Of a stretch of 54,853 bases of DNA, positions 38,210-46,802 are shown one piece after another. Origin of the DNA: Ottowia sp. Its GTDB lineage: Bacteria > Pseudomonadota > Gammaproteobacteria > Burkholderiales > Burkholderiaceae_C. The stretch's first letter is position 1. Each line of letters opens with the position of its first letter. Both the position numbers and the translations under genes were made by a program. The stretch covers positions 1-54,853 of the forward strand of contig JALOAS010000010.1 of the NCBI GenBank assembly GCA_023228705.1, given 5' to 3'. Under the pieces are notes generated by a model, which worked only from the letters and a program-made list of their open reading frames with translations, ran no database searches and was not told where the DNA came from.

Positions 38210-38434
38210 ATGCACACACTCAAACTGACCCAGATCGGCAATTCCGTGGGTGTCATCCTGCCCAGGGAAGCATTGGCGCAGCTGAAGCTGAAAAAGGGGG
38301 ACTCCGTCTTCCTGACCGAAACCAGCGAGGGCTTCATCCTGACGCCGTACGATCCCGCGCTGGAGGAACAAATCCAGGCCGGGCGTTCGTTCATGCGCGC
38401 CTATCGCGACACCTTCCACCAACTGGCCAAGTGA
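38210..38434 (+). CDS. AbrB/MazE-type antitoxin
   Basis: A 74-residue protein whose N-terminal 45 residues form the swapped-hairpin DNA-binding fold (LTQIGNSVGVILPREALAQLKLKKGDSVFL), with a C-terminal tail that should bind the toxin (QIQAGRSFMRAYRDTFHQLAK). It follows the palindromic operator and GGGAG ribosome binding site. Its stop overlaps the GTG start of the Doc-like toxin. In phage P1 Doc is paired with Phd; here an AbrB-type protein takes that place. Confidence 0.88.
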   Translation: MHTLKLTQIGNSVGVILPREALAQLKLKKGDSVFLTETSEGFILTPYDPALEEQIQAGRSFMRAYRDTFHQLAK

Positions 38435-38823
38435 GCTGGCGCTGGATCAGCAAGCAGGCACTGCTGCTCCTTCATGCCGAAAGCCTGGCGGAGCACGGCG
38501 GCAGCAGCGGCATCCGGGACGAGGGCCTTCTTGACTCAGCGCTGGCGCGCCCGGAGAACCTCGCGAGCTACGGCACGCCCGACTTGGCAGCGCTGGCGGC
38601 CAGCCAGGCGATCGGGATCGCGAGGAACCACCCCTTTGTCGATGGCAACAAGCGTGCGGCCCTGCTTGCCACCGGCCTGCTGCTGCACCTGAACGGCCAC
38701 AGGCTCACGGCATCGCAGGCAGACACGACGCTGACCATGCTCGCGCTGGCGGCCGGCGAAATGGACGAGCCGGGCTTTGCCGCCTGGCTGCGCGAGCACA
38801 CGGCACCGCGGGAAGATACCTGA
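38431..38823 (+). CDS. doc: Doc-family toxin (death on curing)
   Basis: A 130-residue Fic-fold protein. The core motif is His67-Pro-Phe69-Val-Asp71-Gly-Asn73-Lys74-Arg75, the short HxFx(D/N)GNKR form of Doc, which phosphorylates and blocks EF-Tu in the P1 system. The block GIRDEGLLDSALARPEN near residue 27 is typical of Doc. The GTG at 38431 overlaps the antitoxin stop (GTGA), so both are probably made from one mRNA. Longer in-frame upstream codons run through the antitoxin gene and are not real. Convergent with opgH, 55 bases apart. Confidence 0.9.
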   Translation: MSWRWISKQALLLLHAESLAEHGGSSGIRDEGLLDSALARPENLASYGTPDLAALAASQAIGIARNHPFVDGNKRAALLATGLLLHLNGHRLTASQADTTLTMLALAAGEMDEPGFAAWLREHTAPREDT

Positions 38824-38878
38824 CCTGACCTGCGGCCACGCTGTGCCGAGCCGCCGCGTCCTGCTGTGAGCGCGGGTT

Positions 38879-41374
38879 TCAACGCCCGCAATCACCGCGA
38901 ATGCAACCCATCGCTGCCTCCGGCACGGCCCAGGCGTACTGGTGCAGCCACGACAGCAGCAGTGGGTCGTTCAGCAGCAGGTTGCGGTCCGCGTCGTCCA
39001 GCGCGTCCAGCCCCTGCAGCGCCAGCGCCGGCAGCCGGCGCTTCTGGCGTGCGCTCATGGGATGGAACGGCCGCGGCCTGCCGGCGGCGCAGACCAGCGC
39101 GTTGATCGCCGGGTCCAGCACGGCGCTGGCAAATCCGGGCAGCGGATCGGCCTCCGCGTTGTAGCGCGCGGTGGCCCGCAGTTCGGGCGGCGGGTTGGTT
39201 TCTTCGGGGATGAGAAGCAGCTCCTTGCGGCGCGCGGCGCGTCCGAGCGTGGTGCGGCTGGAATAAACGGAAATGGGGATCGAGACGATCAGGCTGCCGA
39301 CGATGGGCGCCAGCCACCACAGGTAGCCGGGGTTGACCCAGTACACGCCGGCGGCCCATGCGGTCCCCAGCAGCGTACCCAGCGCGTGGTGGCGCAGCGC
39401 CATGCGCCACGACGTCTGCGCGTCACCGCGCTGCGGCGACTTCCACTGCAGGCTGATGCCCAGGAACGGCAGGATGACGAAGCTGGTGTGAAACAGCATG
39501 CGGATGGGCGCCAGCACCGCAGAGAACAGGAACTCCAGCAGCGTGCTGGCAAGCAGCCGCAGCGGGCCGCCAAAGCCGCGCGCATCCTTGACCATGTGCA
39601 GCAGCATGGCCAGGATCTTGGGCAAAAAAAGCAGCAGCACGGTGGCGGTGAAAAGGCCCACGGCCCAGCCCGGGTGCCATTGCGGCCAGATGGGAAAGAG
39701 CTGGTACGGCTGCACGAAGTACTGCGGCGGCCTGAGCGTGGTCAGCACCAGCAGCGCGGTGGACAGCAGCAAAAAGGCAAACCAGATCGGCGCGGACAGG
39801 TACGCCATGACACCGATCATGAAAATGGCGCGGTGCGCCGGCTGCAGGCCCTTGCTGAAAAACAGCCGGAAGTTCATCAGGTTGCCCTGGCACCAGCGGC
39901 GGTCGCGCTTGAGCTCGTCCAGCAGGTTGGGCGGCATGTCCTCGTACGAGCCCGTCAGCCCGTACGCGATCCAGACGCCCCAGCCGGCGCGCCGCATCAG
40001 CGCGGCCTCGACGAAGTCATGCGACAGGATCTCGCCGGCCAGCGGGCCGCGCCCGGGCAGCCGCCCCAGTGCGCAGTGGCGGATGAACGGCGCCACGCGG
40101 ATGATGGCGTTGTGTCCCCAGTAGTGGCTCTCTCCGAGCTGCCAGAAGTGCAGGCCGGCGGTGAACACCGGGCCGTAGACGCGGGTTGCAAACTGCTGGA
40201 ACCGCGCGTACAGCGTATCGCGGCCGGCAGCGCGCGGCGCCGTCTGCACGATGCCGGCGCCCGGATGCGCCTCCATGATCTGCGCCAGGCGCTTGAGGCA
40301 ATGGCCGCTCATGACCGAATCGGCGTCCAGAACGACCATGTAGCGGTAGCGGCTGCCCCAGCGGCGGCAAAAATCGCTGATGTTGCCGCTCTTGCGCTTG
40401 ATGCGCACGGTGCGGTGACGGTAGAAGATGCGGCCAAAGCCGGCCACCTGCGCACAGAGCTGGCGCCAGGCCACGAGTTCGGCGACACGCGTATCCGGGT
40501 CGCTGGTGTCGCTGAGGATGAACAGGTCGAAATGCGCGGCCACGTCGGTTGCGGCCAGCGATTCCCAGGTCGCGCGCAGCCCGGCGTAAACGCGGCGGAC
40601 GTCTTCGTTGCAAATGGCCATCACCACCGCGGTGCGCGCCTCCGGAGCCAGCGGCTGGTCGGACGGCGTCTCGCGCTCCAGGTCGTAGCGGCCGCGGCCC
40701 GCGAGCAGCGAGACAAAGCCCATCATGGCGGTCCAGAAGCCAAAGGAAATCCAGGCAAACAACAGCGCGTACACGATGAGCGCGGCCAGCTCCAGCGGCC
40801 GCGTGCCGTGGTAGGGCAGGACCACCGACATGTAGTAGGACGCAACCACCGTCTGCGCGGCAACCAGCAGCGTGAGCAGGCTGCGGCGCCAGCGCCCCGC
40901 CCCTTTCCAGGGCCGCGGCTGCGCGGGCGGTGCCTGCGGCTCCAGCGCCTTGCTGCTGGCCAGGCGGCCACGGCGCCCGAACAGGCGCTCCTTGGCCCGG
41001 CGCGTCCAGCGCGCCAGCCGTCCGGCGGGCCGGCCCAGCCAGGCATCGGGCACCATGGACGTGCGCTGCAGCGCCGGCGCGGTGGCCAGCCGCGGGCGGC
41101 CGTTGGCGTCCCGCACGACAAACGGCGGATCGGCAGCCGGCGCTTCACTCCAGGCCATCTGCAATCGACGGCCCACCGACGCGTAGGCCGGATGCGCCGC
41201 TGCTGCTTCTTCTGCCAGCGCCTCGTGCATGCCGGCCAGCGCGGCCTGCACACTGGCTGCGCCGGCAGCGGCGGCAACCAGGCGCTGCCGGGCGTCCGGC
41301 GCCAGCGGCAGCCGGGCGGCGTAGCGCTTGCAGGCGGCGTGCGCCGCGCTGGCCGTGTCCGCGTCCATGGTCAT
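38879..41374 (-). CDS. opgH: Glucans biosynthesis glucosyltransferase OpgH (MdoH)
   Basis: Inner-membrane glucosyltransferase that makes the beta-1,2 backbone of osmoregulated periplasmic glucans from UDP-glucose. About eight helices flank a cytosolic GT2 domain with VLDADSVMSG (DxD), ILSHDFVEAALMRR and the product motif RDRRWCQGNLMN. The start is taken at 41374 (MTMDAD), 43 bases after opgG; a longer in-frame opening reaches 41518 inside opgG. At 831 residues the size is typical. The C-terminal region carries charged repeats of Arg and Lys. It is the last gene of opgD-opgG-opgH. Confidence 0.95.
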   Translation of the reverse strand: MTMDADTASAAHAACKRYAARLPLAPDARQRLVAAAAGAASVQAALAGMHEALAEEAAAAHPAYASVGRRLQMAWSEAPAADPPFVVRDANGRPRLATAPALQRTSMVPDAWLGRPAGRLARWTRRAKERLFGRRGRLASSKALEPQAPPAQPRPWKGAGRWRRSLLTLLVAAQTVVASYYMSVVLPYHGTRPLELAALIVYALLFAWISFGFWTAMMGFVSLLAGRGRYDLERETPSDQPLAPEARTAVVMAICNEDVRRVYAGLRATWESLAATDVAAHFDLFILSDTSDPDTRVAELVAWRQLCAQVAGFGRIFYRHRTVRIKRKSGNISDFCRRWGSRYRYMVVLDADSVMSGHCLKRLAQIMEAHPGAGIVQTAPRAAGRDTLYARFQQFATRVYGPVFTAGLHFWQLGESHYWGHNAIIRVAPFIRHCALGRLPGRGPLAGEILSHDFVEAALMRRAGWGVWIAYGLTGSYEDMPPNLLDELKRDRRWCQGNLMNFRLFFSKGLQPAHRAIFMIGVMAYLSAPIWFAFLLLSTALLVLTTLRPPQYFVQPYQLFPIWPQWHPGWAVGLFTATVLLLFLPKILAMLLHMVKDARGFGGPLRLLASTLLEFLFSAVLAPIRMLFHTSFVILPFLGISLQWKSPQRGDAQTSWRMALRHHALGTLLGTAWAAGVYWVNPGYLWWLAPIVGSLIVSIPISVYSSRTTLGRAARRKELLLIPEETNPPPELRATARYNAEADPLPGFASAVLDPAINALVCAAGRPRPFHPMSARQKRRLPALALQGLDALDDADRNLLLNDPLLLSWLHQYAWAVPEAAMGCIRGDCGR

Positions 41375-41417
41375 GCCGCGGCAGGCGGGCCGCCGCGGCC
41401 GAGGTTGGCGGCCGCTG

Positions 41418-42986
41418 TCATTCTTCCCCCGGCACGATATAGCTCCAAGTCTCGGAGACCGTACCACCTTCCGTGCGCAGCGACGCGCGCAGCTCCATGG
41501 GTTTCTTGGCGTCCGCACGCCTGGCCTGCAGGGTCAGCCGCCGGCCGCCGGTTGCGCCGTTGTAGACCACGCGCTGCGCCACCACCTCGCTGTCCTGGTC
41601 GCTTGCCACCAGCGCCGTGACCGCATCGGCCGGCGCCAGCGCCTCCAGCGCGGGACCCTCGAAGTCGATCACCAGCCCCAGGTCGGCGGGCTTGTCCTTG
41701 ACCGCAATCGGATAAGCCCGCGTCTGCGTGACCCAGGACCCGGGCGGCCGCGTCTGCTCGCCACCGCGCTGCCACTCGAGGCGATACGCAAGGTCAAACG
41801 GCTGTTGCGGCTCCGGCACCTTCTCTGGCGCCCAGAACGCAACGATGTTGTTGTTGGTGGCATCCGGTGTCGGCAGCATCACCAGCTCGACGCGCCCCGC
41901 GCCCCAGGGGCCCGCCGGCGTGACCCAGACGCTGGAGCTCTGGTCATAACGCCTGTCCAGGTCCTGGTAGCTGGCAAAGTCCAGGTCGCGCTGCATGAGC
42001 CCGAATCCCTGCGGATCGTCCATGGCAAACGAGGTCACGAGCAGGCGCCTGGGGTTGAGCAGCGGACGCCAGATCCACTCGCCGTTACCGGCGTGGATCT
42101 GCAGTCCGTCGGAGCCGTGCACTTCCGGACGGTAGTCCCCCGGATCGTGCCTGTGGTCGTTTTCGCCATAAAAATACATGCTGTCCAGCGGCGCCAGCCC
42201 CAGCACGGTCACGGGCTCGCGCAGGTAGAGGCGGGCCTGCACGTCCACGCGCAGCGTTGCCCCCGGGTGGACGGCAAAACGGTACGCGCCCGTGACGCGC
42301 CGGGAGTCGAGCAGCGCCAGGATGACCACGGCGGCGGCGTCCGCGCCGGGATGCCGGATCCAGAACTCGACAAAGCGCGGAAACTCCTCGCCCGACATGA
42401 GGCCCGTGTCCACCGCCAGGCCACGCGCGGTGGCGCCGGCTCCGGACTGGCCGCGGCCGGGCCCATGAATGAAGCTAGCACCCTGGAACGTCATGATGCG
42501 AACATCCGTTGCGGCGTCCAGCGCCAGCGCCGGCGTGGCCGGTGACAGCGTCCAGATTTTCCGCGGCGCGCGCAGGTGCAGCGTGAAACCGGAGAAGCCG
42601 GCATCGGCCCGGGTGCCTGCGCTCAGGTCCAGGTCGCCAAAGTCAAAATCGTTGCGGTCAAAGGTGATTTCGTGCGCACCGGTGGCGTCGATCTCGTTGA
42701 TCCTGACCCGGTCGTGGTAGTTGTTGCCGCGCACGAGAAAGCCCACGCTGAACGGCGTCTTCTCGCCGGCCCACAGGCGCGCGTCCGGGTTGTATGAAAT
42801 GGACCGATATTGCGCGTGCGTCAGCGACGCCAGCGCCGGCGCCAGCTCATCGGCCGGCGCTTGATACGGCTTGCTCGCCAGCTCGCGCGCTGCGGCCTGC
42901 ACCTCGGCAAAGCCAAACGTGGCCCAGGCGGGCGCGCAGGTGCAGGCTGCCACCACGATGGCGGCTGCTACCCACCCTGCGCGCAT
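41418..42986 (-). CDS. opgG: Periplasmic glucan biosynthesis protein OpgG
   Basis: Periplasmic protein needed to build branches on osmoregulated glucans. After a signal peptide (MRAGWVAAAIVVAACTCAPAW, cleaved near ATFGF) comes FGFAEVQAAARELASKPY, the family N-terminal block. Mid-protein blocks are MYFYGENDHRHDPGDYRPEVHGSDGL and NGEWIWRPLLNP. Met start at 42986 is chosen because the signal peptide begins there; the frame is open back to 43115 with other Met at 43085 and 43025, and no clear ribosome site decides. It pairs with OpgH and follows OpgD. Confidence 0.9.
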   Translation of the reverse strand: MRAGWVAAAIVVAACTCAPAWATFGFAEVQAAARELASKPYQAPADELAPALASLTHAQYRSISYNPDARLWAGEKTPFSVGFLVRGNNYHDRVRINEIDATGAHEITFDRNDFDFGDLDLSAGTRADAGFSGFTLHLRAPRKIWTLSPATPALALDAATDVRIMTFQGASFIHGPGRGQSGAGATARGLAVDTGLMSGEEFPRFVEFWIRHPGADAAAVVILALLDSRRVTGAYRFAVHPGATLRVDVQARLYLREPVTVLGLAPLDSMYFYGENDHRHDPGDYRPEVHGSDGLQIHAGNGEWIWRPLLNPRRLLVTSFAMDDPQGFGLMQRDLDFASYQDLDRRYDQSSSVWVTPAGPWGAGRVELVMLPTPDATNNNIVAFWAPEKVPEPQQPFDLAYRLEWQRGGEQTRPPGSWVTQTRAYPIAVKDKPADLGLVIDFEGPALEALAPADAVTALVASDQDSEVVAQRVVYNGATGGRRLTLQARRADAKKPMELRASLRTEGGTVSETWSYIVPGEE

Positions 42987-43098
42987 GGGGCCATGCGCGG
43001 GTGCTGTTCTCAGGTACACACCCATCTTGTCGCGCAAAAGCCGGGCGGGTTCCAGCAGCCCAACTGGTAGATACGTGCCTTGCATCTTGCCACAGTGT

Positions 43099-44685
43099 TC
43101 AGGCCGTCGCAGCATGCGTGTACAGCCAGGTCTCGGTCAGCGGCTGCCCGGCCAGCCGCAGGTAAAGGCGCAGGTCAACGGGGCCCGGATCGGCCACCGT
43201 CCAGTCAAAGAGCACGCGCCAGTGTCCGGCAACGTCGTCCGGGACGGGGTGCACCTGCGTGCGCTGAACGCGGCCACGCGACGCGGACAGCACTGCCTCC
43301 GGTTGCACGCCCGCGGCCAGGTCCACCAGCGGCCCGCCTTCAAACGCAACGGCAAAGCGGCGCACGTGGCGGCGACCGGGATCGCCCGGGAACGCCAGGC
43401 CCAGCCGCGTCGCCCGGCAGCGCGCCAGCGACGGCGCAAACGGCTCGCGGTCGACCCAGTGCAGGCGGTAATCGAGCCGGTATTCATTGCCGGACCGCGC
43501 CGCAGCAGCCGGCACCCACATCGCGGCGATGTTGTCGTCGAACTCGCTGCCCGTCGGCAGCTCGAGCAGTTGCACCGCCCCCGGCCCCCAGTCACCGCGC
43601 GGCTGCACCCACAGCGTCGGGCGCCGGTCGTAGTAGACGCCGTCCAGGTAGTGATCAAACGTCCGGTCCCGCTGGCACAGGCCGAAACCGCGCGGCGCGC
43701 GGTCGGCAAATGCCACCACCCGGGTTTCGGGCGGATTGGCCAGCGGACGCCAGATGTACTCGCCGGCGCCGGTCCACATGGCCAGGCCATCGGAGTCATG
43801 CACCTCCGGCCGCCAGTCGACCGCCTCCGGCTTGCGCGTTTCGGAGAACCAGTACATGGACGTGAGCGGGGCCAGCCCGAGGCGCTGCACGTCCCGGCGC
43901 AGGAACAGCCGTGCGCTGACGTCCATCAGCACGGCCCGGTCCCGGGTCATGACAAAGCGGTACGCGCCGGTGACGCTGGGTCCTTCCAGCATCGCCCAGG
44001 CCGTCACGGTCGGCCCGTCGTCCTGCGGGGTTTGCAGATAAAAACGGGAAAAGCGCGGGAATTCCTCGGTGACACCGGCAACCGCCGTGTCGATCGCGAT
44101 CCCGCGCGCTGACACGCCGTACTGGTACAGGGCGCCGATGGCGCGAAAGTACGACGCGCCCAGGAACGCGGCCCAGTCGTTGCTGCGCCACGGCAGCTTG
44201 CCCTGGTCACCCAGCCGGCTTTCCTGCAGGCGGAAACCGGCAAAGCCTGCGTCTGGCGGCAACTGGCGCAGCGGATTGCCGGGCGGGATGTCAAAGTCGG
44301 CGGCGTCATAGCGTACGGGCCTGGCGCGGGCACCGTCGTCGGCGCGCATGACCACAAACACGCGGACCGGCGTGCGGAAATAGCGTCCGAGCGGAAAGAA
44401 CGTGACCGGATAGCGCCCCGGACCGTTTGCAAACAGCGCCTTGTCGGTGTCAAAGCGGACCGCGCCCCAGGCATCGTAATCCACGGCGTCCAGGATCTCT
44501 GCAGGCGCCACGGCCGGCGGCGGCTCGTACTCGCGGCCGGCCAGCGCGCGCGCCTCCTCGACCAGGCGATCAAATGAAAACCGCTGGCTGGCGCCCAGTT
44601 GTACGCCGCCCCACACGCGCGCCGGCACGCCCGAGGCAAGCGCCGCGGCGGCCGCAGCAGCCAGGAACTCACGCCTGTCCATCAT
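43099..44685 (-). CDS. opgD: Glucan biosynthesis protein OpgD (MdoD), Tat-exported
   Basis: Paralogue of OpgG with the same fold: MYWFSETRKPEAVDWRPEVHDSDGL and GEYIWRPLANPPE match the OpgG blocks. Its N terminus is MMDRREFLAAAAAAALASG, a twin-arginine-type signal (DRREFLA) and not a Sec signal, the mark of OpgD in other bacteria. OpgD limits backbone length. The start is 44685, with a second Met at 44682; the frame opens 13 codons earlier. First gene of the opgDGH run, so transcription likely begins upstream at 44690-44890, where no promoter is obvious. Confidence 0.92.
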   Translation of the reverse strand: MMDRREFLAAAAAAALASGVPARVWGGVQLGASQRFSFDRLVEEARALAGREYEPPPAVAPAEILDAVDYDAWGAVRFDTDKALFANGPGRYPVTFFPLGRYFRTPVRVFVVMRADDGARARPVRYDAADFDIPPGNPLRQLPPDAGFAGFRLQESRLGDQGKLPWRSNDWAAFLGASYFRAIGALYQYGVSARGIAIDTAVAGVTEEFPRFSRFYLQTPQDDGPTVTAWAMLEGPSVTGAYRFVMTRDRAVLMDVSARLFLRRDVQRLGLAPLTSMYWFSETRKPEAVDWRPEVHDSDGLAMWTGAGEYIWRPLANPPETRVVAFADRAPRGFGLCQRDRTFDHYLDGVYYDRRPTLWVQPRGDWGPGAVQLLELPTGSEFDDNIAAMWVPAAAARSGNEYRLDYRLHWVDREPFAPSLARCRATRLGLAFPGDPGRRHVRRFAVAFEGGPLVDLAAGVQPEAVLSASRGRVQRTQVHPVPDDVAGHWRVLFDWTVADPGPVDLRLYLRLAGQPLTETWLYTHAATA

Positions 44686-44891
44686 GTTGTCGCGCCCGCA
44701 GGCACGGGACGGAGCGCGGCACAAGGACGTGCAAAACGTGACATCAGCCGGCCCGGCCTGGCGCTCCGGCCCGTCGCTGCCATGGATTCGGCTTTGGGCA
44801 TGTCTGCTTTGTCAGTAAGGGACTGCCGGGGCCTGAGCGCGCACCGGCTGGCGACTGCGCCACGCAACGCGCCAGCAAACAAGCCGCCCGG

Positions 44892-45467
44892 TCAAAACGG
44901 CGCCACGCCTATCCAGGCGCGATGCGCCCAGAATGCAAATCCGGCCCAGGCACCGATACCGACCAGCAGCGTGGCCCCCGTGCCTGCCATGCTCCCCTTG
45001 CCGTACGCCACGCGCGCCGCGCGGTCACGCCGAACCGCGGCCAGCCAGTCCAGGATCGCCCAGGCCAGGAACGCGCCAAACAGCACCACGTCGGCCAGCA
45101 TGGCCGTGGCAAGCAGGTGGCCCAGCGCCCACAGCGCCACGCCAATGATCATGGGGTGATGCAGCCAGGCCTTGAAGTGATTGCGCGGCACGTAGGCGGC
45201 CACCACCAGGATGAAGGCTGCCAGCGTGAACAGCGAGTTGAGATGCTTGAACGCAACGGCCGGCTGCCAGACCACCACCGGCTGCTGGCGCGCCTGTGCA
45301 AAGCCCCAGATGATGAGCACAAGCCCAACCAGGGAAACCAGGGAATACACCGCCTTCCAGCCATTGAGGCCGAAGCGATCAATGGCGCCCAGGCGCCAGG
45401 GCTCGGCCACGATGCGCACGGAATGCATGCCCAGGAAAACAATCAGGCCCAGTACAAGCCAAGACAT
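44892..45467 (-). CDS. NnrU-family membrane protein
   Basis: A 191-residue protein with about five or six helices. MSWLVLGLIVFLGMHSVRI at the start and PRNHFKAWLHHPMIIGVALWALGHLLA in the middle are the NnrU marks. NnrU-type proteins were first linked to nitrite and nitric oxide reductase expression; the family also resembles plant NnrU-like isomerases (Z-ISO) of carotenoid synthesis. The exact role here is open. Divergent from the acylphosphatase gene. Confidence 0.85.
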   Translation of the reverse strand: MSWLVLGLIVFLGMHSVRIVAEPWRLGAIDRFGLNGWKAVYSLVSLVGLVLIIWGFAQARQQPVVVWQPAVAFKHLNSLFTLAAFILVVAAYVPRNHFKAWLHHPMIIGVALWALGHLLATAMLADVVLFGAFLAWAILDWLAAVRRDRAARVAYGKGSMAGTGATLLVGIGAWAGFAFWAHRAWIGVAPF

Positions 45468-45543
45468 GGCGGTCTCCTACAAGAGTGGAACTTCAATTTC
45501 CGCAGTATCCCGCAAACCGGGAATTCCCCTATCATGAGTCATC

Positions 45544-45831
45544 GTGACACACGACGTCGTTGCCCATCATCTGCACATCCGGGGGCGCGTGCAAGGCGTG
45601 GCCTTTCGCGCCAGCATGGTGGCGCAGGCCCGGTCGCTCGGCGTTGCGGGCTGGGTCCGCAACCGCGAGGACGGCAGCGTCGAGGCCCTGGTGCAAGGCA
45701 AGCCAGCAGACGTGAAGCACATCATCGCATGGGCGCACCAGGGACCGCCGCGCGCAAGCGTGTCCGGCGTTGACGCCACGCCGGTGGCATGCCAGCCGCT
45801 TTCCGGCTTCCGGCAGCGGGCCACCGCATGA
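45544..45831 (+). CDS. Acylphosphatase
   Basis: A 95-residue ferredoxin-like protein that hydrolyses acyl phosphates. The site is HIRGRVQGVAFR with catalytic Arg22, and Asn40 in GWVRNREDGSVEALVQG. The GTG at 45544 gives the best match to the family N terminus; the first 10 residues are slightly longer than usual. Stands alone; about 145 bases of gene-free DNA follow. Confidence 0.93.
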   Translation: MTHDVVAHHLHIRGRVQGVAFRASMVAQARSLGVAGWVRNREDGSVEALVQGKPADVKHIIAWAHQGPPRASVSGVDATPVACQPLSGFRQRATA

Positions 45832-45976
45832 ACGGGACAGGATGGCTCGTCAGGCGCACCGTCACGAAGGCCCCCGCTTCCAGCGAAACGTTGTGCGCCT
45901 GGTGCCGGGCGCCTGCCATGCACGACCGCCATCGGACGCTCACTGCAGGAACGGGGGCAGCAACCGTCGTTGAAAA

Positions 45977-46762
45977 TCAAAACTTGGTGTAGCCGCCGTC
46001 GATGACGAACTGCTCGCCCGTGGTGTAGCTGGATGCCGAACTGGCCAGGTAGACCGCGATGCCGCCAAAGTCTTCCTTCTCGCCCCAGCGCCGTGCCGGA
46101 ATGCGCGGCAGGACCGCATCGGCAAATTTCCGGTTTTCAAAGATGGAGCGCTGCGTCATTTCCGAGACGATCCAGCCGGGCAGGATGGCATTGACACGTA
46201 TCTTGTAGCGTGCCAGCTCGACCGCCAGCGCGCGCACAAACGAGGTGACCGCGCCCTTGGACGCGCCATAGGCGCTGTTGCGCGCAGCGCCTTCCAGCGC
46301 CGCCGTCGATGCCGTGGCGACCAGCGAGCCGCCATGGCCGCCGGCCTTCATGTGGCGTGCTGCAGCGCGGAAGGTCAGGAACACGCCCTCGACGTTGACG
46401 CGCTGGATGCGGCGCCATTCTTCCAGTGACGCATCCAGCAGCGGGGTGTTGAAGCCGGAGACGCCGGCGTTGGCAAAGCAGGCATCGAGCCGCCCGCCTA
46501 GAGCCTGCAGCGTGCGCTCAAAGGTGTCTTCCAGCGCATCCTCATCGCCAACGTCGCAGCCGAAGGCGTGTACGCGCGCGGCGTCGCCGCACGCTTGCAC
46601 CAGCGCCAGCCGGGCACGCTCGGTCTTTTCAGGCCGCGTGCCCCAGATGGCAACGCTGGCACCGGCCTGCAGCAGCGCCTCGGCCATGCCGTAGCCTATG
46701 CCGCCGTTGCCGCCGGTGACGAGGACGGCCCGGCCAGTGAGGTCAAAAGGTTGATAACCCAT
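45977..46762 (-). CDS. SDR-family oxidoreductase at the end of the transporter operon
   Basis: A 261-residue short-chain dehydrogenase. LVTGGNGGIGYG is the cofactor loop, ANAGVSG and SLVATASTAAL with catalytic Ser, and Tyr-x3-Lys in SAYGASKGAV. The end VIDGGYTKF is typical of sugar and alcohol dehydrogenases. It follows the serine hydrolase after 40 bases on the same strand, so it may oxidise or reduce the product of the operon. Substrate unknown. Confidence 0.87.
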   Translation of the reverse strand: MGYQPFDLTGRAVLVTGGNGGIGYGMAEALLQAGASVAIWGTRPEKTERARLALVQACGDAARVHAFGCDVGDEDALEDTFERTLQALGGRLDACFANAGVSGFNTPLLDASLEEWRRIQRVNVEGVFLTFRAAARHMKAGGHGGSLVATASTAALEGAARNSAYGASKGAVTSFVRALAVELARYKIRVNAILPGWIVSEMTQRSIFENRKFADAVLPRIPARRWGEKEDFGGIAVYLASSASSYTTGEQFVIDGGYTKF

Positions 46763-46802
46763 CTTTGCTTTCTCCCGCGTGTTTGCGATCTGTTGTTCCA
46801 GG

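Noticed and set aside
38128..38430. Upstream extension of the Doc toxin frame
   Set aside because: It runs through the antitoxin gene; the GTG at 38431 gives a normal Doc length.
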